Shown piece by piece: positions 1 to 10,092 of a stretch of DNA of 64,000 nucleotides. The position numbers and the translations under genes were made by a program. The notes below the pieces were generated by a model. The model was not told where the DNA came from and did not search any database. It saw only the letters and a program-made list of their open reading frames with translations. Numbering within the stretch: the first letter of the stretch is position 1; each line of letters begins with the position of its first letter. This stretch comes from Neurospora intermedia (taxonomy: Eukaryota; Ascomycota; Sordariomycetes; Sordariales; Sordariaceae): assembly GCA_037102815.1 (NCBI GenBank), contig BTPP01000009.1, positions 1,550,001-1,614,000 of the forward strand, in the 5' to 3' direction.

Positions 1-1330
1 CCAAGTTTTGCCAGATCCACCAGAGACGATCGATCTGCCCGTGATGAAGCCAGAAGACCGGGTCACCGGGCGAAATGTACATGTCGGCTCCGGGATCACC
101 ACCAATCATAAAGTGCCCGGCGGTGTGAATGCCCAGGTTTCTTGGATGGTAGCGAGGGTCGCCCTCCTGGAGTAGTAGTTAGTAGTGCCTTCTTGTCAGC
201 CAACAGAATTAATTCGGGATTAATGGAGACTTTCATGTTTGTTGTACCTACCAACGTAGTCTGAAACTCAAAAATATTCTTTGTCTGCAGAATCAGCTCC
301 GTCGTGTTTCTCAAAGTAGCAAACTTCCTCCCCAACTCTTCGCTCAAATCCCGCTTCAGACACCGCCTGTTATCAGCCAGAACGTTCGCTGCTACCGTCA
401 AGTTGCCCGGTTCTCCGTATTTGGGCAGCCCGACGGGCCCGAGGTGCGTCTGCATGCCGGCGATACCTCTAGGGCCCGTGGTCACACAACCACCACCCCG
501 CCCGTTGGGCCCTGCGGGAAGAATGTTCACTTCTGTGAAACCGGGAAAGATGAAGCCCGAGTCTCCGTGCGGGACCGGATCGCCGTTGCCGCCGAGTGAG
601 GTGTCGGAACCGTCGAAGATGGGGGAGGCGAGGAGATTGGCGACGTCGAGACCGTGGTTCCAATAAGCGAGAGCGCCTGTTTGTTACACGACTTTTTTTG
701 TTAGAACCATTGGCTGACTGACAGACAGGGAAGCGGGGAGGGGGGGGGGGTTTCTTTCGACCACACATGAAAGGAAGGGGCCTTAAGGGGTTGTGGGTTG
801 TTTAGACGAACGAACCTTTGTAGCCACACTTTTGAAGACCTTGCTCGAAACCATGAATGTAGTAACGGTGCCAGGGAAGGAAGAGACCCGAGAAATGGAT
901 GAAAGGTGTCATGTTCAAGTGAAGGTAGATAAAGTCGTCAAAAGCAGAGACGGCGCCGGGAGCTTCGCCTGCTGGAAGAATACTGGGACTCTCCAAGAGA
1001 CACTTGAATGCCTTGATGTAGTCGCGTCTCTCGGACTTGGAAAGGTTGCGCCTGTTAATATGGTGTTAGTCGAGGTATAGACTATGAATGACTGACTGGT
1101 GATTTTGACATAGAATAGGTAGATACATACCATTCCTTTCTGACCTTGACATTCTTCCTGTTGCATTTGCCATTGAACCTTTGGTAGGCATTCCTAGAAG
1201 CTAATGCGTTGAGCTGCTGGAGAACCACACCCGAGTCGATGGCCTTTTGTCCCCATGAGGAGGAGACATTAAAGGCCAACACGGGCACCGAGAGAACTCC
1301 CGTTAACCAGAGCGCAGAAGGGAAGTGCAT
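1..1330 (-). CDS. Secreted tyrosinase (type-3 copper oxidase), partial at window edge
   Basis: Tyrosinases hydroxylate monophenols and oxidise diphenols with a paired copper centre. The N-terminus is a likely signal peptide ([19 protein letters not shown]). I read four exons: 1131-1330, 816-1051, 252-676 and 1-166, with GT-AG introns whose phases agree. The CuA-side motif [15 protein letters not shown] lies in exon 2, followed across the splice by [20 protein letters not shown]. The CuB side is in exon 4: [19 protein letters not shown], then [19 protein letters not shown]. Fungal secreted tyrosinase-like proteins usually continue beyond this point, so the C-terminus lies left of base 1. No gene lies within 1.8 kb upstream. 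The family call is confident. The substrate and whether the enzyme serves melanin or a secondary-metabolite pathway cannot be told from this sequence. Confidence 0.93.
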
Positions 1331-2160
1331 GTTGGCGATCTAAAGGAGAATATGGAGGAACGGGGAGTGATAGCAACGAAGCCGTATGTCAGATCACGAC
1401 GGCCACCTTTTATATCAAGGACAGCATCCTGCAGATCTCCTCCTTCTCCCATTTCTCAGGGTATCTTTGACGGTCCCAGTCCCATGAATAGACATTCCCA
1501 TCGTACCATCACCGACTGACATCCTAGTAACCGAGCGGCGCGGGTTCGTCTTACTGCCCGTGTTTGTATGCTGGTCCGAATCTTGGATGCATCGCTCTAT
1601 CTGTGCCGTTGTTGATCATCTTTTGTATGGTGATGCCGGTTACTACTTGGATGCAGGTAAGATGCATGATACCTTGTGTTCCTACCCTGGGCTACCACTC
1701 AAGACCTTCATGGGGGCGGCTTTTGCTACGACGGCAGAGGTAGTGCCGAAAAAGTGGAAGGAAATCGTAGAAAAAGTGTCGAGTACGATCCAATGTCAAC
1801 GAAGCCAGGAAGACAAAGTAGATACGCCTAAGAATAATGTGTACCTGAAGACCCTAACGAGGTTAAAAGCTGGGTTTCCATATAGGTAGATTGAGAGGAA
1901 AATTTGTCCTTCTGGGCACATGCCATCGAGTTTCCACTGGAGAACGGGCATGCTAAGGGGACAGTTGACTAGGACTTTGAGTTGACGCATTTGAAGAATT
2001 CTCCAAGCTTCAATTTGTTCATTGAGGAGGTTAGATCCTCATGTGCCCAATCCGCTCCCCGTCACGGCAAAAACGGCTGTCTGGGGAACTCTGCCAAAAG
2101 CAAGACATGATGGAGTTCGTGGAGAATTGGAAGTAAGGAACTTGAGTCCCTATTGTTAGA
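1331..2160. other. Intergenic, no gene seen
   Basis: This is the upstream region of the tyrosinase. The longest open frames (for example 1560-1889) show no signal peptide, no recognisable domain and no intron logic, so I do not call a gene. The first 200 bases probably hold the tyrosinase promoter and leader. Confidence 0.5.
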
Positions 2161-2425
2161 GTTTTGATAGAAAGAAAGGAAAGTGGGTAGCAAGAAAAAA
2201 AAAGGTTGGAAAGGAGAAAAGGGAAAAAAAAGAAGGAGGAAGGGGATATAAGAAAGGAAAGGAAAAGAAGAAAGAAGAAGAGAAGAAGAGAAAAAGGGAA
2301 GAGAATAGGAGAAAAGAGGTTGGTAAGAAAAAAAATTAGGAAAAAAAAATTGAAAAAGGAAGAGAAAAAGAAAAAGAGAGAAAAAGCAAAAGACAAAAAA
2401 AAGGAAAAAGGAGAGAGGAAAATCT
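2161..2425 (+). repeat. Long polypurine (GA-rich) tract
   Basis: About 260 bases are almost entirely A and G on the plus strand, in irregular GAAA, GGAA and GAAG runs with only a few interrupting T or C. The translations on both strands (Lys/Arg/Glu-rich or Phe/Leu/Ser-rich) are products of composition and not genes. Such strand-asymmetric tracts can form triplex DNA and often exclude nucleosomes. Confidence 0.85.
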
Positions 2426-3108
2426 CATCTGCAGTACTTGATTCAGTTGCTATCATCAAGCATCAAAAGTCTGCCACAGCTTAGCTGACACATTCACAGA
2501 GGCAAGACCGCTCTTGGCTTGACAGTTCAACGGGAGGTAGGAGATATGTCCCGCCAGACACTATCCATTTTCGGTTCGCTCAACGTGCTGACGACGAGAT
2601 GTCCTTGACGAATTGGATAATCGCTTCATAGCAAAAGGAAAGAAGAAAAACCCCCAAGGGGAAAATTTAAAATTAGAAAACCGGCAGTCTCCAAATTCCT
2701 CGATCACAACTACATATGTAAGATATGTACGTAGAGTTTCGCTTGAATCTTCTCTACATCTCCCATCGAGTCTTGTTGTTGCCCCTCTTTGATGCTGCTA
2801 TGTAACCTGGCGTTAACTTTAGCGACGACATGGTGATATTGGGACGGTATTAAGGGAGCACTGGATGTAGGGTCCCCACCGATTGAAATCGTACCACACC
2901 TATCAAAACAGCGAATAGCCGAATACGATTCGAGCTTCCAAAACCACCGCGGTAGGAAACGCGGTAACCCCTCCGTTACGCAAACAAAGCTTGGTGTATA
3001 ACTGATCCGGCACCGTAGATGCGTAAACTTCAAGATCCTTTCGACTCGCTCTCCATTGCCGAAACTGTCTGCTACCTCACTTTGACGGGATGCGACAATG
3101 GTTGTGAC

Positions 3109-3109
<1 letters not shown>
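2426..3109. other. Intergenic, no gene seen
   Basis: No supported coding region. It lies downstream of the ADP-ribosyltransferase gene, whose 3' UTR should fall in the right-hand part. The composition is ordinary and there is no sign of RIP. Confidence 0.45.

Positions 3110-3180
<71 letters not shown>
3110..3180 (+). repeat. Uninterrupted poly(A) run of 71 bases
   Basis: Seventy-one consecutive A residues end 12 bases before the stop codon of the minus-strand gene at 3193. On the coding strand of that gene this is a T71 run just past the stop. It could be a slippage-expanded homopolymer or the tail of a retroposed sequence. I could not find a convincing target-site duplication around it. Confidence 0.95.
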
Positions 3181-3181
<1 letters not shown>

Positions 3182-3192
3182 ATCTAGAAGAC

Positions 3193-6100
3193 TTAAACCG
3201 CCTCTTTCGAAACCGGAATGACAGTCAACTGGACAGTCAACTTCGCAATATCTTCTGTCAGCAAGTCTTCCACCTCGATAACCTCGAAGCTCATCGGGGA
3301 AGATTCCTCGAAGCTCATCGGGGTGGATTCCAACACCTGTATAGTGGACCGAGGCAACGTCTGACCGGCAATGGTTTCGATAGTTGTCACTCGGAGAGCT
3401 TGCTCAGATGGCAGTAACTCAACCTCGAAACCCTGAATAGGTAAGCAATGTCAGCCATGACCACACGAGTAGGTGAAGAACAAACTCAATACTCACTCCG
3501 TATAGATGTGGTATTGGGATCCACAACCTTGGGTCCTCCATTTCTGTCAAACATGACAGTTGCGGCATCCTGAATCGAGAAGGGTCGACCTGTGTCAGTG
3601 CGGGTTACATGTTGGAGAGGGGGTCCAGGTTCCTGTCAGATCTCCAACTCTGCTCCACAGAGTTGGCGACAAAACCACCGGACACGACAAAACCCAAACG
3701 GACAGCAAAAATGACCCGCTTCCAATAGGTATTTAATTTAGGAATTAATTATACAACCACCACTTGGCCAAAACGTATAAAAGTTTAGGAATAGGTTAAT
3801 AAGTAGTTATTTAACCCTCATATAATTTTTCTTTTGAAAAGTAACTATTTTTTAAAGTTTAATTATACTTCTTATAAAGAGGTAAAAAATAGTAGTTTTT
3901 AATAAAAATTCTATATAATTTCTATATAAGTGTATTTCTATAGTAATAAGTTTTTATTATACTTATAAAGTATATTAACTTTCAAAATATAAAAAGTACT
4001 AGTATTTGGATATTTGGTAATTTTTAACGAATTTTCAAAATTTCAAAATATTTATATTATAATAACTTAATTAAAGGATATATTAATATAATACTTAATT
4101 TCAATATAAAGGGTAGTTACGAACTTATATTAATATATATTAATTAATTAGTAAGGAATATATATATAATATATATAATATAAAGCAAAATAAATTATTA
4201 TTCTTAAATTTTGACTTTTTTAAATACTAAAATAATTTGGTATAATTTAAGAATATAGTATTTAGTGATATTTCTCTATAATATATCAATATTTCATTAT
4301 ATAATATATATAAGTAATGTCTATTTTAATCCTTTGATTTATAATCCTCTAAAACGGTCCATTTTTATTTAATTCCTTATTTTTCAATTTAAATATTATA
4401 TTATTAGTATTATAATATCTATTTAATTTCTATAAATAAACTTATTTCTCTTTGTACTACTATATATTAGTCTTGAATAATTATATTATAAAAGATAATT
4501 TGGAAATAAACTTATTTTTAGTTATAGAATCATAGGTATATATATTTATATAAAATATTATTATATTAAAAATATATAATTCAGTTTTACTCTACTTAAT
4601 ATAAAGTTAATTATATACTATTAGTATAAAATATATATTACAATCCAACTTCAATATAATAGTATATAAACTCAAATTTAATTATAAAATTATTAATTTA
4701 TATATAATTATTTCGAAAGTAATATTCTTTTAATAAGAAAAATAAAGTATAACTTTTAATGAAAATTTAATAATATTATATTAAATTCTTTACTATAATT
4801 ATTACTCTTAATATAAAGGTAGCAAAATTACTTTTTAATAAAAAGTATTTATATTCTATAAAAATCTTTATTCTTATTTTTCTAAAAGAAAAGTATAACT
4901 ATTAATTGCAATTAACCTATCTTATATTTAAATACGTATTAATATTATTATATTTACTATAAAGAATATAAATTACTTTTAAAGTAAGGATTACCGAATT
5001 TATATTATTATTCTTATTATCATTAATATCTTTATTAAGAAAAGAAATACTACTTTGAATTATATTTTATATAATTTCTATTAATTTATTTACTATAAGT
5101 ATTATCTTTATTAAAAGTAGAAATATTATATGCAAATAAATTCTATCTATTCTATATTTTTTTTTTTACTCACGGCGCTACTGGATCCAGTCATCGTTCA
5201 TGAGGGCGCGACCGGGAGTATCGACGGCCATAGGGCTGCCGGGAACGGAACTACTATTGCTACTAGAATTAGAAACTGTACGAATAGGAGTAGTATAACT
5301 ACTACCGCCGGATACGATACGCATAGGAGTAATAGCGCTACCGCTAGAATTGGACGCGATCCGAACCGGGTTTATAGTATTATTACTAGGTAAAGAAGGG
5401 ATATAATTATAATGAATATCCTTCGTAATTAATTCGCAATAACCCTTCTACTATTATTTAATAATATTGTAGTTTATAATATAAGGAAGATGTTTATAGT
5501 CGGTGGGAAGGTTGTCCTACTCTAGGTGAATATATATATAATTAGAGAAATTATTAGTAATATAACGGAAGGTATTTAAATTGCGGTTAAAATTATCCGA
5601 ACTACCTAATATTATAATAATAGCTACTACCTAAATAGCGTTACGGGCGTTGTAGAAACTAGTAGGGACGTTTAATATATACTTATTAGTAGTATAATTG
5701 TAGGTAGCGTTCTAAATACTACTAATTAGAAGTACGGGAATTAAATAGCAAAAAAGAAGAAAGGAGGATATATAACCTACCGGTAGACGAAATAAAATAA
5801 ATCCTATTAGTAATAATTTTCTTAAAAGTATTAAAGGAATTAAATTTATTATTAAAATATATAATAGAGGCAAAGTTTAAAGTATAGTAAAAATAAGGAA
5901 TTTTGCGAATAATATTAATTAAATTAATATAAGGACCGAAGGAGGAGGGGAGGAAATTGTACCGGTTCTAAAGGGGATAATTACTAAAGAAATTGTAAAG
6001 GGTATAAACGAAGAACGTAGGTTCTAAAGGTACGACCGAAGGGACTATAGGGGACGTAGGATTTAGGGATATAATAAAGGAGGAACCCTCCGTATTAGAA

Positions 6101-9100
6101 ATTAAATCGATAGGGTTGGGACAATAGCGGCCGGAGGAAGCTATTTTAATAGAAATTATAATAGGGAAGAAGAAGGAGAAGGATTAAGAGGGGTACTATA
6201 TAGGAAGATTATATAAACGAAGGAAGGGGCTTTTATACCGATATAAATAGGGGTAAAACTACGGGGTAGGAGAGTAAATAATAGGGCGGAAGTATTTATA
6301 AACGGAGGAAGGAGGCGGAGAAGTAGGGTAGTAAATAGAAAGATAGGATAGGGAAGCGGGGAGAAGGCAGAGGAAAGAGCGGTAGGGAATAAAATAGAGA
6401 AGCGGCGAAAAAAGTAGTATACTAAGTTTAATCCTATTCTTATTATTCCTATTATTCTAATATTAGGATAATGTAGCGGTAGAAGAGACGAAATTATATT
6501 CGCTATAGTGGTGGGTAAGAACCGTTATAGCTATAAGTAAAGTAGGAGCGGCGTAGTAAATTACAGCCGAGATAGAGCTAGAGGTTTTTATCCGGAGGCG
6601 CTTAACGTCTTACAATTTTCCCCTCTAAAGAATTAGAGAAGGACCTTATATTAATAAGGTGCTTTAGTTTATAGTACAAGGAATAAGACTATATATATTC
6701 TATATTTTAATATTTACTACTATAATTATACAAGAGGAAAATACTTTTTCAAGAGAAGGAAATAAGTATATATATATTTATTTATTTCTACTCAATATTA
6801 ATTTATTTAAGAAATCTATTAACATTATATATAATATAAAATATATATATTGGATAGATAGAATATTTCTATATTTACTAAACCCTCTTATAAATATCAA
6901 ATTACTCTACTAGCCGATAACGGTTTTTATAGCTTTTATTAACCGTCTTTATTAAAATAATAAGTAATAAGTATAGTAAAGGTTCTTAAAAACCTTATAA
7001 GCAACCTATTTAATTCCTATTTATAAGATTACTTCCAACCTTCTTCTTTTTAGAATATTATATTTCTTACTTAAATTACTAAATATAAAGTAATATAAGG
7101 ATAATTAAAATAAAGATATTGCTCAAATACTATATAGTTTATAAAGAAGTAATAGTATTAGAAGGTAAAAAGAAAGATATTATAAGAAGGAGGGAAGGCT
7201 TTTAGCTAGCTGTCTGTATAGAAAGGATATACTATAATAGAAATTGAAATACGGGCTATAGGGTAGCCTGGGTACGGCAGTCTAGATGCCTAGACTGGGT
7301 ACAGTATAGTAAAGAAGCTTCTACAGTAGCCCAACTAATCTAAATTATTATAGTTAGTCTAAGCTATAGTATAGTAAAGTAGGGTAATTTAAGGATTCCC
7401 CTATTATAAGGCTTTTTATAGGAATTTTAAACTTTTATATTAGTATATAATTTAGGGAAATACTTAAATATTTAATTAATTTCTTTACTTATTAAAGATT
7501 CTCATAATATTATATTTTATCCTCTAATAATTAAAATAAATGAAATATTCGTTTTTAATATTAATATATATAAGAAATTAAAGATCTAGAAGTTTAAATA
7601 ATTAATAGAAAATTATATTTACTTTATATAATTAAAGTCTATTATTACTATCCTACTTTAACTAATTCTAAGATAATTTAACTATTCTTTTAATATTTAT
7701 CAAGTAAGAAATATATATATTGATTTAAAATTTAATAATAAATATATATTTATCAGATATAAGTTTACTTAAATAAGAATTAGGAATATATATATACTAT
7801 CTATATAGTAAGTTTTATATAAATATAAAATGAAATACAATTATAATTTTACTAAATTTATAGTATAATATATAATATATTAATATAGGAAATAGTTTTA
7901 ATTTATAATTTCTAATATAATATTATATAAAAAGGTATTATAAGAAGAAGGAAGGCTTTTAACTAATTGTTAATACGTAGTAAATATACTATATAACGAA
8001 TTCAAATTAAAGTATAAACTATAGGGTTATTAAGACGCCCTTACTTTTAGAATTTACCCGGCCGTTATCGTAGGCCCGAAAGGTAATATAGAAGATCCAC
8101 ACCAAAGGTCGTAGTCTATAAGCCCACTCCAACGCCGCAAGCGAGGAAGGCGCGGCGTATCTATCTATAATAGGCTAGAATATAGAAAATTACCCATCTT
8201 AGTAGTCCCAAATAGGAAAACTTAGCGCCAAATAAAATACAATTCGAATAGTAGAGCGAAAAAGCTACTTTTTCCCTTATAATAGGGATTCCTCCGCGGC
8301 CGTCGGGTATATTAAAATATACCCAGTATTAAATTAAAGAAGAAAAAAAGGCGGTTATTTTAGTACTGGTCGTATTATAGTATACGCCCTAATCGTCGAA
8401 AAAAATACAAAAGAAGTCAAAAAGAAGAATTCTAATTACGACCGTAGCTTAGAAATAACCAAGTCTAAAAAAATGACTAAATCCAAAAAGATAACTAAAT
8501 CCAAAAAAATAACCAAGTCCCAAACTAGACCTTTAACCCTAAGGGAACCTTGAGGTGGGTTAGGGTTAGGGTTAAAAATAGAGAATTTAGCTAAAGAGAA
8601 AAAATGAAAAAAAAAATTAAAATTTTGCATTTGAATTTTTTTTTTTTTTTTTTTCTTTTTTCTTTAAGGGTAGGAAGGGGGGGTTTAGGTACTTTAATAA
8701 TATAAGAAGGCAAATCAACTACTTTCTTTAAAGAACTATTTAAATTTATAGCTTAATAATTCTTATAAGAATTATCTTTTTAAAGGTTACTTATTCAATT
8801 CAGCTTTGAGGTTTTTTTTTTTTTTTTTTTTTTTTTTCTAAGTAATTTTTAAGGGCGTCTCTCTATCTCCCCTAGACTTCGGCTCCGCCCAGGGGAACCG
8901 TATTTTTAGAATATAGTAGTTTAAATATTTAAATTAAATATAGTAAGGAAGCCTTTATAATAATTTAATTAATTTATACCATTATAATTAATTTAAATTA
9001 TAATGTATAAAGTAGGGTAATATGTAAGTTCTTCTAATATATATATAGTATATTAAATTATAGTTATAATATATAATTACTTTTACTTTTTACAAATAAA

Positions 9101-9938
9101 ATAAATAAAAACTATATAATTGTACTTTCTATTTTAATTATATTAAATCAAAAGGTATTATATTATTTCCATTTATATTATCTTTTATATATATATATAA
9201 ACCTATATATTATTTTATTAATTAGAGTTAAATTTATATATTATTCCACAAATTAACTTTAGATTCTAATAAATAATATTATAAAGAGAATAAATATAAT
9301 TAAAGAAGTACAGTTATATGGAATTAATTATACTAATACGGGGAGTAACCTTTATTTAAGTACGTAGTAAATAAAATAAAGTAAAGAAAAATATTCTAAG
9401 AAGAATAAAGGTTTCTAATTAACCGTCTATATAAAAAGGATATACTATAATGAAGCTAAAGTATAAGCTACGGGGTAGCCTAAGTATAATAGTCTAAATA
9501 CTTAAATTAAATATAGTAAGAAAGCTTCTATAATAGTCTAGCTAATTTAGGCTACTATAGTTAATTTAAATTATAGTATAGTAAGGTAGGATAATTTAAA
9601 CATTCTAGACATTCCCCTATTATATACTAAAGTTAGTTAGGGAAATTTAATATTTATTTATAAAAACTAAGAGTATTAAATTAAATTATTATTATAATAT
9701 TTTTCCTAATATAAAGTATTTATGTTTAATTTATTCAACGATTTCCCTCCTTTGTATAAGTATTGAGAAAGTTAAATATAATATTCCTAAATATTATTAA
9801 ATTCTTTTCATTATTAATTCAATATTTATAAATAAATATATAGAAGTAAAATCAAAATAATACTTAAATTGTAAGCAAATTTACAATTTATAAAATTATT
9901 ATTGTAAATATCTTAAAAAGGTTAAATTAGTAAAGGAC

Positions 9939-10019
<81 letters not shown>

Positions 10020-10042
10020 CATTATTATTATTATTATTATTA

Positions 10043-10092
<50 letters not shown>

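Larger units (their letters stand above)
8033..8860. mobile_element. Insertion inside repeat copy 3, short inverted ends
   Basis: AGACGCCCTTA at 8033-8043 is repeated in inverse as TAAGGGCGTCT at 8850-8860. The segment has a different base composition from its surroundings (GC-containing islands, CpG present) and interrupts copy 3 of the local repeat. It contains an 18-bp tandem repeat and a telomere-like run, and no open frame. The exact right boundary is uncertain: up to about 8914 could belong to it. Confidence 0.45.
7925..9040 (+). repeat. Dispersed RIP-mutated repeat, copy 3, split by an insertion
   Basis: The left half (7925 to about 8030) matches the start of copies 1 and 2 up to their CTATAGGGT block. 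The right half (about 8915 to 9040) resumes with TTTAAATTAAATATAGTAAGGAAG-like sequence found in the second half of the other copies. The roughly 0.88 kb between them is foreign to the repeat. Confidence 0.65.

Noticed and set aside
1560-1889. 109-codon plus-strand frame upstream of the tyrosinase
   Set aside because: No domain, no intron logic, and no support beyond being open.
2031-2484. Open frames of 142 and 92 codons on both strands
   Set aside because: They are Phe/Leu/Ser and Lys/Arg/Glu runs forced by the polypurine tract and have no start context or domain.
2710-3183. 157-codon minus-strand frame starting in poly-Phe
   Set aside because: The start is an artefact of the T71 run; the rest has no recognisable feature.
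5130-5393. 87-codon frame at the edge of the less AT-rich segment
   Set aside because: Thr/Arg-rich by composition, in RIP-mutated DNA, with no family resemblance.
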